A DNA stretch of 64,000 nucleotides from Calliopum simillimum (lineage: Eukaryota; Arthropoda; Insecta; Diptera; Lauxaniidae): positions 68,658,569 through 68,722,568 of the forward strand of contig OX638368.1 of the NCBI GenBank assembly GCA_951812925.1, written 5' to 3'. Made by a program: the position numbers and the translations under genes. This document shows, piece by piece, positions 23,701 through 35,700 of this stretch. Position 1 is the first letter of the stretch. Every line of letters begins with the position of its first letter. The notes below the pieces were generated by a model. The model saw only the letters and a list, made by a program, of their open reading frames with translations, had not been told where the DNA came from and did no database searches.

Positions 23701-26700
23701 TTATTCATAGATATTTTTTGTGATGAAATTCGTATCTATTCACCTCCAATTTTTATTCTTTCAAAATGATAAATTAACCGATAACAGTAATAATAAGAAA
23801 AAACTCGAAAAGTATCGAATGGTATAGAAAAATATCAAAAACTCAAAATTTTTTGGTGAAATAGAATGCCCTAAAATAAATAAATCGGATATAGCACATA
23901 CCCAAAGTTTTTCGTCTTTTGCATGGGGGCTAAAATATCTTATCTTCAAACAATCTTAACCCGGAAAATAAGAGACCTATAAGAAAAATTCGAAAGAATA
24001 TTTTGGTAAGGAGGAGTGTGGCTATTCGGCGCCATTAATAAAAAAGAATTTCACCCTTTCTTGTAGCTACACTGTAAGACTGAACACAGCGTTTTCTTCA
24101 ACTTCAAACAAGGATATTTTAAAATCCTGCAGGTATAATGATAGTTCTGCTGATGAAGACGGATTCAGTGTCAAAAAGTACAAGACTGCGTATAAGAAAC
24201 GAAAAGTTCATTCCATTTTTTTTTTTTTTGTGCCTGAGTTATTAACCAATAGGGGAGGGGGGGGGCTAGTGTGGACTGGGGGCTAGTGTGGACAAGTTCA
24301 AATTCTCGCACCGTTTTGAATTTTTTGTTTCTGTTTTATATTTTTCAAGTTGGTATTTGCACTCTGCATCACCAAAAAAAAATTCATTTGTTGACAGTTC
24401 AACTTTCCATGATAACGTGATCGAACGTGTTTTACGCAGCAAAAAGTAATTTTTTTGATGTTTCGTAATTTCAGTGATACTTTTAAACTAGGTATTCTTC
24501 TGCTGTAGTGTTAATGAATAATACAACTTAAAATAGTGTTTATTTAAACCATTGAAATTATTTTTGAAGAACTTTACCGTAAGATTAAAAAAAAATATTT
24601 TTGTTTAAAAAGACATGAAGGGGCTAGTGTGGACAACTGAAATGGGGCTAGTGTGGACATGTCCGCAGCAGCTGAAATGACTCCAGAAATCGTCAGACCT
24701 TTTCTAAAAGCCGTTCCAAGAAAGTACGTTACTAAAAAGAAAGAACGACAGATTCACGTATCCCGATTTACCGGATACCAGCGAAATTTACCGAAATGAA
24801 ATAGTGGCAAAGCTGCCACAAGCACAACAACTGTCGGAAACATCGCGATCAGCAAGTTATATGAAGTTTGAAACAACATGGACAAAAAGTATTTTATATT
24901 GGCCGAATTGTCACGGTCCACGGTTCTCAAGATTTCAACATTACGTTTCTAAAAAGAAAGAACGATAGATTCAAGTATCCCGATATACCGGATACCAGCC
25001 AAATTCACCGAAATGAAATAGTGGCTAAACTGCCACAAGCACAACAACTGCCGGGAACATCTCGATCAGCAAGTTATATGAAGTTTGATTTAAATTTCTC
25101 CAAATACAACATGGGATAGCAGTTAATCTTTTATTTGTAGTATTATTTGTATTACATCATTATTTTCTTGAATAAACATGTATCTGAACTCTTTTTTAAC
25201 GTTTTTGTATGAATTAGCAAGGTTCTTATGGTGTCCACATTAGCCCCCAGTTAAATCAATGGTTGTCCACACTAGCCCCGTATAAGGGGCTAGTGTGGAC
25301 AAATGTAAGCTCTTTTTAAAATGTATTAATAAAGCATTTATGAAAATAAAAAATCATAACTATTGATGCAATTATGAAGACAAGAGGTATAAGTAATCGC
25401 TAAAAATTACTTTATTTCAAAAATGATATATTTACATATATAATTTTGTAATTATATAAAAATTGTCCACACTAGCCCCCCCCTCCCCTATTTTTATTTT
25501 GGTAAAAAGTGGGCGTGGCAATTATTGAACAACGCCCACTTTTCGTTATGCTTTAGATACTTATGATCCAGACCCTCATACCAAATTTCATTAAAATATC
25601 TTGTAATTGCGAGAGATAGCATTCAACGTATTTTGCTTGTATGGGAGATTCCACGCGCAACGGCGATTATCGCCCACTTTCAGATCAGAGAATGATTGCT
25701 ATATTAGTTTTCTTTTTATAGCGTATTTTATTTTTGTGGGCGGTGCCACGCCCTTCAACGAGTTTTCCCATTATAACGGCATTTCACATATTAATCCTTG
25801 TTTGCAGAGGTAACATCTAATAAATTTTCATCAAAATTAATGGAGTCGTTTTCGAGTAATATTAAATCAAAATTTTCAATGGTTGAAAAGTGGGCGTGGC
25901 ACTTCTTCGATCCCGCCCACTTTTTTCAATTAGAAGACATTGATGGTCAGTAGCTGTGTACTAAATTTCATCAAAATATCTTTAATGGTTTGGAAGTTAT
26001 GACTAGATCAAATTTAAAATTTAGGGCGGTGCCACGCCCTCTAGTGGGTAATTATAAAAATAAAACTTTGTTTATTCTCCAACTTATGCTACAATGCATC
26101 TTTTTCCAAAGTTTCATTAAAATCGCTGCATACGTTCTCGAGAAAAATTTGGGCACATACAGTGCTGTGCATAAGATTTGCAACCAAAAACAAATGACTA
26201 ACTAGTAAGGGTGTAACTTTTGGCCTGGCCAAAAAATTAATACCCTACACTGCGGTATTTTGAAAATTTTGCTTATATGGGAGGTGCCACGCCCTCTAGT
26301 CCGAGTTCACCCAGTTTTTGTTCAGAGCTTGCATTTATAGTTTTTAGTGCCTGAGTGAAATTTGATTGGATTATATAAAAAAAACGTTTTCAGTACAGCG
26401 TTTTGAAGTTTTTGCCCTCTTGTACGAGTTCGTCTAGTTTTAGCTAAGAGCTTGTATTTATAGTCTTTTAGTATTTGAGTGAAATTTGGTTGGATTATCT
26501 CAAAAAACTCTTTCAGTATAGCATTTTGAAACTTTTGCTTATATGGTAGGTGCCACGCCCCCTTGTCTGATTTCACCCAATTTTTGCTGAGAGCTTTGAT
26601 TTATAATTCTTAGTGCCTGAGTCAAATTTGGTTCGAATATATCAAAAAACGCTTTCAGTATAGCGTTTTCAAGCTTTTGCTTATATGGGAGGTGCCACGC

Positions 26701-29700
26701 CGTCTTGTTCGAATTCGCTCAGTTTTTTCTCAGAGCTTGCGCTTGCAACTCGTAGTACTTGTGTGTATTGTGGTTACATTGTCATGAAAAATACTCCTAA
26801 AATTGCATTTTGAATATATTTTTTGTATGGGCGCACTGTGGGCTAGAATTTTTTGAATCGGCAAAATACAAAAACTATAGTTTTGAATTATTGATTTTTA
26901 TATCACTTATTTGAAAGTACATGAATTTGTACATCCTGTTTCAAAAAATTGGTATCGTCACATTCATACTTTTGAACGTACATTCGTTAGAAGTTTGTCA
27001 TTTTAAGTGTGTTTTTAAAAAATATTTATTTGAAAGTAAACGGTTCACGCGAAGTGAAATATATTCCAAGCCGCACTGTAAATTTTAAAACGGCGTACAA
27101 GACAATAATTATAAAGGTCAGTAGATGGCATTTGTAAAAAAATATTTGTCATCATTCTTAATATTGTATGTGAAAATGGATCTCAAATAGGTGCGTTCAA
27201 TTTAACTGTGAAAATCTTATAACCTAAAAGAAAAGACAAAAATAGTTATGTACCCTGGAGATCCCTGGCTTTTGCGTATTGCAGATAAAGAACTATTCTA
27301 TTGAGACCCAAAATCAATATAAATTAGCTCCCGCACTGTCCCCCCCAAAAATTTTGTGTACGTAAATCTTATACGATATGGATTAAAAAATTGTTTTCTA
27401 TTAATGCATTTTTACATAAATTTTAATCAATAACACTATGCAACAGCCAAATCTCCCAGTGAATGCCACTATCCATTTCATATGTAAAATGGGCTGCTGA
27501 TTCCGAAAATCGCATTATTTTTTTTTTTTTTTCGTGTCGTTTTCGAGATATCGGTCATTTTCGGTTTTCGGACCAAAAAAAATGATAGTTCCATTTAAAT
27601 ATAAATATCTCAAGAACTAATGTTTGTATTCAAATGTATTATATGTCATATTAAAGGTAATTAAATAACCTACAAATGATATTCACATCACTTTTTGGCT
27701 GGTTTGTTAGTTTCGGCGAAATAAATTGATTTCTAAAAAAACATGTTTTTTTTCGAAAAAATTAACAAAAAATCAAAATCAACTGCAGATTTATACAAGA
27801 AGAATAACTTTCTTATAATTTTTTTTGTTTTTGTATCATAGACTATATATTTGTGAAGAAAATAAGATACCACTTAAAAAAATCGATGGGAAAATGCAAA
27901 AGTTGTATACAATTCATTGATAAATTACTAAAATGCGTTTTTGCCTATTTTTTTCGGTTTTTTTTAGTAAACTGTCGATAATTTGAAACTTTTTTTAAAA
28001 CACATGAGAAAATCCAAAAAATTCTTAAAGTAGGGGTTAAAACAAAATACCCGTGACTCGTCGTTTTTCTCCAGCACGTCAGATTTTTTTTTAATCGATT
28101 TTTGAAGTTTTTTAATCCACTGAAAAAAACAAAAATAACGCATTCTTGTGTTAAATCGATGCAAATAACTATATGATCCTTACATTTGAGGTGTATCATG
28201 TGTTCAGTAAACTTATGCAAGATATTACGAGGAATATTTTTGTAGAAAATTTTAACCCTCTAAGACCCTTACATGTGGGTCATTTTGACCCCCCACATTT
28301 AGGTTAAAAGACCTACATGTGGGGGTTCTAGAGGGTTAAAATTGTCTTCAAAAATATTCCTCGTAATATCCTGTATAAGTTTACTGAACACATGATACGC
28401 CTCAAATGTAAGTATCATATAGTGATTTGCATCGATTTAACACAAGAATGCGTTATTTTTGTTTTTTTCATGTACAGTGGATTAAAAAACTTCAAAAATC
28501 GATTAAAAAAAAATCTGACGTGTTGGAGAAAAACGACGAGTCACGGGTATTTTGTTTTAACGCCTACTTTAAGAATTTTTTGGATTTTCTCATGTGTTTT
28601 ACAAAAAGTTTCAAATTATCGACAGTTTACTAAAAAAAACCGAAAAAAATAGGCAAAAACGCATTTTAGTAATTTATCAATGAATTGTATACAACTTTTG
28701 CATTTTCCCATCGATTTTTTTAAGTGGTATCTTATTTTCTTCACAAATATAAGTGGTATCTTAATTTCTTCACAAATATATAGTCTATGATACAAAAACA
28801 AAAAAAATTATAAAAAAAATATTTCTTCTTGTATAAGTCTGCAGTTGATTTTGATTTTTTGTTAATTTTTTCGAAAAAAAAAACATGTTTTTTTAGAAAT
28901 CAATATATTTCGCCGAAACTAACAAACCAGCCAAAAAGTGATGTGAATGACATTTGTAGTTTATAAACATGTTTTTTTTAGAAATCAATATATTTCGCCG
29001 AAACTAACAAACCAGCCAAAAAGTGATGTGAATGACATTTGTAGGTTATTTAATTACCTTTAATATGACATATAAAACATTTGAATACAAACATTAGTTC
29101 TTGAGATATTTATATTTAAATGGAACTATCTTTTTTTTGGTCCGAAAACCGCAAATGACCGATATCTCGAAAACGACACGAAATAAAAAAAAAATAATGC
29201 AATTTTCGGAATCAGCAGCCCATTTTACATATAAAATGAATAATGGCATTCCCTGGGGAAAAAATTTTTACTCATTTCTTGCATAGTGTAATTTAAGTTT
29301 CTAGATATGCAAATAGCTGCTATTGTTCCTCTATATTGTTTTTTATGTCCTTGGTTCGTAGAATTTGAGGCAAAAACCAGAAAAATCTATATTTAAAAAA
29401 TGAACTTAGTAGAAAAATAAAAAAAAAAATTTCACTTTCGGGCATAAATTTTTTTCTCCAAATTTTTATGAAATTGGAATTCAGTAGGCCCGAAAACTTA
29501 AAAATTGTCTTTCAATACTTGAGTTAAGGGGTTTCCATAATTTTGCCGATTTAAAAAAATTCTAGCCCACTGTGGGGCGGTAGGCGTGTCCGTTGACCGA
29601 TTTTTCTCAAATTTTATTGAATTATCTTGCTCAGTTTTCCCAAAAAGTGTATTTCAACACACAGCCAGCCACCCAGCCAGCCTGCCAGCCAGCCAGACAG

Positions 29701-32700
29701 ACGGACATGGCTATATCGACTCAGGAGGTGACGCTGATCAAGAATATATATACTTTTCTATATCTGCCACGCCTCCTTCTCTGCGTTACAAACGGAAGGA
29801 CAAAGTGAATATACCCTGGGTGTAGGGTATAAAAAAAAATCAATATTTCATGGAATAACCCCTGTTTTTTATAACAGCAGTGCATCTTTTTGGCATGGAT
29901 GCGATAAAACTATCTTCAAATGAGTGCGGAATGTCCTGCTACCGTTTTTTAACTTCATCAAACAACTCATCCTGTTTTCTAAATTTTTGATTGCATAATA
30001 AGCAATGCATTTTCGTGACTTGACGACTTGATTGCGGTTAGATCTGGCGACTCCGCGGGGCATTGATGAACATCAATATTCTGCCATTTTATCCAATCTT
30101 TTACCACTTTCGACGTGTGCTTAGCGTTGTTATCATACAGGAATATCCATTTTAGTGGCATCTTCCAAGTTGCATGTGGCTAAGCCTAAAATATACAAAA
30201 GGAACTGTCTATCATAGAAGTTGTAGAATCATGGTCTGGGGAACCTTCTCTGCGCAAGGAATCGGTCCAATTCAAAGTGTTGTAGGAATAATGAAGTCTA
30301 ATGATTATAAAGACATACAACAAAATACTATGATGCCATATGCAACTTGGAAAATGCCACTAAAATGGATATTCCTGTATGATAACAACCCTAAGCACAC
30401 GTCGAAAGTGGTATAAGATTGGATAAAATGGCAAAATATTGATATTCATCAATGCCCCGCGGAGTCGCCAGATCTAAACGCAATCAAATCGTCAAGTCAC
30501 GAAAATGCATTGCTTATTATGCAATCAAAAATTTAGAAAACAGGATGAGTTGTTTAATGAAGTTAAAAAACGGCAGCAGGACATTCCGCACTCATTTGAA
30601 AATAGTTTTATCGCATCCATGCCAATAAGATGCACTCCTGTTATAAAAAACAGGGGTTATTCCATGAAATATTGATTTTTTTAGTTATTAATTTTTAATT
30701 TAGATTAATAGTTGCAAATGTTTTGCACAGCCAATATCGATACATTTTTATATTGCACTTAAGTTTTAGCTTTTTATTAGTGATGTACTAGGTGTACAAA
30801 TATGAAACCGGTAATGACATCTAGCGGTCGATAGCCGTATATGTATGAGCTTCCGAACCGTACCAATGTCTTAATTGTTCATTCTGTCATCTGTCAACAA
30901 TATTCAGTTCACAATTTGTCAAGTTTCATACAACAACGCATTTTTTTCCGCTCGTAAAGATGTCGAATTTTGTGCCTGAAAACTCTCATTTGCGGGAAGC
31001 ATTGATTTTCTGTTTCCATTTAAAGAAAAACAAAAGTTTTCTCCATCGAATCATCACTGGCGATAAAAAGTGGATTTATTTCAACAATCCCAAACGAAAA
31101 AAATCATATTTGAGCCCCGGCCAACGACCCAAATCAACGCCAAGACCAAATCGCTTCGGCCGAAAGACAATGCTGTGTATTTTCTGGGATCAGCGTGGTG
31201 TTATTTGGTATGAGCTACTAAAACCAGGTGAAACAGTTACTGGTGCACGCTACCATCAACAATTGATCGCTTTGAACCGTGCTATACGTCAGAAGAGGCC
31301 CGAATTTCAACTTCGCCATGACAAAATTGTATTCCAAGATGACAACGCATCGCCACATCGAGCAGCGGTCAATAAAAACTTGGTTGAATCGTACAACTGG
31401 GAGCACCTGCCCCACCCGCCGTACTCACCGGACCTGGCGCCGTCCGATTACTATTTGTTTTCATCGATGGGACACGCACTAAACGATACGCACTTCAATT
31501 CTTACGAGGAAGTGCAAAAATGGCTCGATGAATGGATAGCCTCAAAAAACGAAACATTTTTTTGGCGAGGAATCCATAAATTGCCTGAAAGATGGGAAAG
31601 ATGTGTAGCTAGCGAGGAGAATTACTTTGAAGATTAAATTTGAAACCATTTTCGCAAAATAAACATGTTTTTTTTAAATTAAAATTTCCGGTTTCATATT
31701 TGTACACCTAGTATGGACTTTTGATTTTTGTTTTATAAACAACAATATAAATGACATAAAACCTCATACCAAGTATTTTATTTGCATCTGTTTTAGTGAC
31801 CAAAAATTGGTGATTCAGTTTCAAGTGTTTTTGGTTGCAAATTTTATGCACAGCACTGTATATATCTATATACATATATAAAAATGTAGTGTGCGTGTGT
31901 TTGTCGTCTTATAAATTCGAAACCGCTTAACCGATCGTAACCATTTTCGCAGTATGTATTAGTTTTGTGCTGCAGTGGTTTTTGCAAAGGGGGGAGTGGT
32001 AGCCCCCATAGAAAAATAAGTCTTAAAATACTATATCTCTTCAGGTATTGCAGATTTTGTTATAAAACTTGGTATGTGGATAGATGTTCTTGCTACCAAT
32101 CAACGTGCAAAAAGTGGAGTGGATTGCGCAAGAGGATATTGCATCCATCATACAAAAAAATTACTTTATACGCTATATCTCTGTTGGAATAGCAGCTCTT
32201 GCTTTAAAACTTGGTACATCAATATAAATAGTGTCAACCATTAGCCTTGGAAAAAATTGCAGGGATCGCTCATGAGGTTGTTGCGCACGCTCTAGGAAAA
32301 AATTAGTTTAAATGATAAATCCCTGCACCTATTGCAGCTTTCGTTCAAATGGAACTCACCGCGCCACCTATTGAAAAAGGGCAGAACAACGTTTGCCAGG
32401 ACCGCTAGTTTATATATATATTTATTAACATACATACAATTTTAGCTCCTATAAGAAGAGAAGATATTCGCATTCTCTGTTTTGGATAAGAACATGAGGA
32501 CGTCATATGTTTTATCCGCTCAGGAAACAAAAAAAAAAAAACAGGGATGTGTTGCTGCCACGCACCAAACACAGTTTTCCGCTGACAGTTGAATAAAACA
32601 TATAAACGCTCGTGGTCGACTTTTTTTCTACATTTTTCGTATTTTTCGTATTATTTAAGAAAAAGTTTTTTTTTCTGTGCCAGTTTTATTTACATTCGCT

Positions 32701-35700
32701 TAAAGTAAGTGCCAAATATTACGAAATACATAAGTGTTCAACTGTGTAAATTCACAAAGTTTTCCGTTTTATTTTTATGCTTTTTAATTTCTAAAAATCG
32801 ACGAATGTGGTACAGTTGAAGGCGGATAATGTGATATTATTATTTTATTGCTGTTTATTTTTTAATAAAAACTATCACCGTATTTATTGGATTTCCTTAA
32901 ACCACCGCTATTCTCCGGTTTAGCTATGCCAGGTTTAAATTTTTAAATCGAAGTTATTCCACTGTTGATTTATAAACAAATTTTCACTAAACCAACCTTA
33001 TGTAATTTTTTAAACGTTATTTTTTGACAACTAGTAGAGTGCCTGGGGCTTTTAACCTAGGATTTTGTTTTTAATGCCATAAAAAGAAAAGTTTACCCAA
33101 AATTTGTTTGTGCTTTTGATTTGTGTAAAGTTAGTACAACACTACATTAAAAATAATTGTATCATTTTGCAAACCATTTTTTCTAAACTAATTTGAGGTC
33201 GCTGAACATGAAAAACCCAATTATTTTTTATTCCTTTAAGCTGTTCCCGAGTTATTCGGACATTTCTATTTTCAAAATTATAGCTTCATATACATCAATA
33301 TATTTGTATAACACCAAATTCGATCGATTTTGTTTTACCACGTTTACAAAGGGTGACTAATGACGCTTCTAACGGGTGTACAAATGATTCTGCTCCGATC
33401 AAAATTGAATAAGTTATACCAAGAAAAACTTGGATTTTTAAAAAAAAAAATTAAAATTTTTCATATCACTTTCAATATCAAAATTAACAACGACAACAAC
33501 AAATTAACAACGAGAAGTCAGTGCACGTTACTTTCACTCTACGTAAAGGTGATTGCCCTAATGCCAAAATAAATGGTTGTGACATTCCCAAAAATACTTG
33601 TGCCAAGTATCTGGGGTTTAACTTAGGTCGAAGGCTTACTTGGAAAAATCATGTTATGAAAAAACGAGAGTCATTGAACATTAAAGTAAAACGTCTATAC
33701 TGGCTGCTTGGACCAAGGTCGGAATGAAGTTTAGAAAACAAGTTGATGATTTACAAAATGATATTGAAGCCTGTCTGGACTTACGGGAACCTACTTTGGG
33801 GTACGTGCAGTAATTCAAATATTGAAATTTTACGAAGATTTCAATCAAAAACATTGCGTCTTATTCTAAACGCTCCATGATACGTTTCAAATAATACTAT
33901 TCATAGTGATCTGAATATATCTACTGTTAAGAATGAGATCAGGTTGGTTTCTGAAAAATACTTGGAAAGACTTAGTAATCATACTAACTTAATTGCTATC
34001 AATCTGTTGGATGATACAAATGAAATAGTGCGGCTGAAAAGGCATCATACCCTAGATTTACCTTTCAGAAATGTTTAACATGTATAAGAATTGAGTTTTA
34101 TAAAAAACTAGGATTGCACAACTGAAGTGGAAGCTTACTATTTTTGATTGTTACTAGACTCAGCAAATTTGCTTATTATCGCTAGTCGATAGATTGCAAA
34201 TAAAATGATGAAAAAAAAAAAAAATATCACTTCAAATGATCACTTAGTTTTTCGCATATATATTTTTTTTTAAATATATTTTTGTTGCAATTTCATTTAA
34301 TGGCACATTAAATGCACACATTTAAAGCCTATTCTGAGCAAAATCGAATGAAATTTCGAGAAGATATTAAGGTTTTAGTGCAATAGAGACATTTCGATTT
34401 CTTTCAAAAATTTGTATTTTTGCTACAATTGCAACATTATCCGCAATGTTTTTCTACAGAAAATCATGAGAAGTTTATTTATTTCGGTTACGGCTGCAAT
34501 TACGAAAAAATAGTGGTCGACAGTTATATACTGAGTCAACAGTTGTTTAGCCTCAATGATTTGCTACGAAAAGCCTTGTCAATTTTTTTTCTATTACTCA
34601 CGGTTTAGGAGGTACAGTGTCGGCCAAAACCTAAGCACCCCCTAGAGAAGTTTTTTCTTATATAAATTTTTTTTTGGGAAAACGACGTTATTGAGTTAGT
34701 TTATGTGTTTATTTTGTTTATTTATACGTTAATTATTGACAAACAAGGACTTACAAAATTCAGGGTTATATAAATTAAGAGTTAACATTTAATAAACATT
34801 AAAATTTAGAAACTTCATCGGACAAAACTAAAGCACCCCCTTCTTAACATTTAATAAAAACTTTTAAAATTAATATTTAGTTGAAAACCCTTTATACTGG
34901 GTAATATTAGCACATCTTTAAAGCATAGAGGATATTATATTATTAATGATATCCTTCGATATCCCTTCCTAAGGCTGCTTTCAAAGCTTCAAAGAGATTT
35001 TTCTTGGTTTTGCAATTTTCCTTGTAGATTTACGTGTTAACGATCTCCCAGAGGTTCTCAATGGGATTCAAATCTGGGGACTGGCCTGCCCAACTAAGGA
35101 CTTGCATCCCATTGCTATGAAACCAGGCTTTACAAACTTAAGCGGTATGTGTTTGGATCGTTGTCCTGTTGGAACCTCGATTTAAGTGGCATCTCTTGAT
35201 CCGCATTAAGCAGCATCACATCATTTGGTATGTCAAAGTGCATAAAACAATCCACAATTCCTTTAGTCTAGTGAATTAACCCACTCCCTTGACCAGAGAA
35301 AAAACCACAGACCATTGAACTCCATCCTCCGTGCTTAACAGAGGCTTTGCAAAACTTTGGTTTCAATCTTTTTCCTTTTGGCCTGTGTACTCGCCTTAAT
35401 TCATCCGAACCTTTGATATCATGCTACGAATCCAAGTCCTACGAATCCAAGTACTACGAATTCAAGTATATTATGAGAGATTCGGATAGAATAAGGCGAG
35501 TAAGCAGACCAAAAGCAAAAAGATTGAAACCAAAGTTTTGCAAAGCCTCTGTTAAGCACGGAGGATGGGTTCAATGGTCTCTGGCTTTTTCTCTGGCCAA
35601 GGGAGAGGGTTAATTCACTAGACTAAAGGAATTATGGATTGTTTTATGCACTTTGGCATACCAAATGATGTGATGCTGCTTAATGCGGATCAAGAGATGC

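Larger units (their letters stand above)
26834..29574. mobile_element. Transib-like element with RSS-heptamer ends and foldback interior
   Basis: Flanked by an exact 5-bp GC-rich duplication GGGCG (26829-26833, 29575-29579). Removing it with one GGGCG restores TATGGGCGGTAGGCG, the intact Helitron sequence seen at about 46989. Ends, read inwards, are CACTGTGGGCTAGAATTTTT and CACAGTGGGCTAGAATTTTT. A 5-bp GC-rich TSD and a CAC-(A/T)-(A/G)TG terminus are Transib hallmarks. No transposase is seen; most of the interior is a giant palindrome. Family assignment is inference from ends and TSD. Confidence 0.75.
26202..29835 (-). mobile_element. Helitron-like element, copy B (minus orientation, with nested insertion)
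   Basis: The 3' end CTAG lies at 26202-26205 with A on the plus strand outside (T on its own strand). The hairpin TTTTGGCCTGGCCAAAA lies about 15 bp in. The 5' end GGGTGTAGGGTATAAAAA is at about 29835. Four internal units of about 143 bp follow (GGGAGGTGCCACGCC at about 26278 and 26689, variants between), then CAGCCAGCC repeats and a GACGGACATGGCTATATCG block near 29700. Interrupted by the Transib-like element. Confidence 0.85.
26160..31858 (+). mobile_element. Tc1-like element hosting a Helitron and a mariner
   Basis: Termini CAGTGCTGTGCATAAGATTT at 26160 and AAATTTTATGCACAGCACTG at 31858, each flanked by TA. Nested inside are a Helitron-like copy (26202-29835) and a mariner (30788-31711). 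Without them about 1.1 kb remains, the normal size of a Tc1 element. It carries Tc1-like transposase in mirror-image form (29838-30690). A further TIR-like block (GTTGCAAATGTTTTGCACAG) lies at 30712. Confidence 0.78.

Noticed and set aside
27945..28652. Nearly identical frames on both strands ([14 protein letters not shown] and relatives)
   Set aside because: They arise from the two arms of the palindrome. No family motif, and the partial copy at 1.3-1.6 kb has the frame broken.
29586..29825. Frames containing [24 protein letters not shown] sequence, recurring at 11.9, 47.0, 48.0 and 49.0 kb
   Set aside because: These translate the CAGCCAGCC and GGACATGGCTATATCG blocks of the Helitron-like repeat; stops and frame vary between copies, so it is not a conserved protein.
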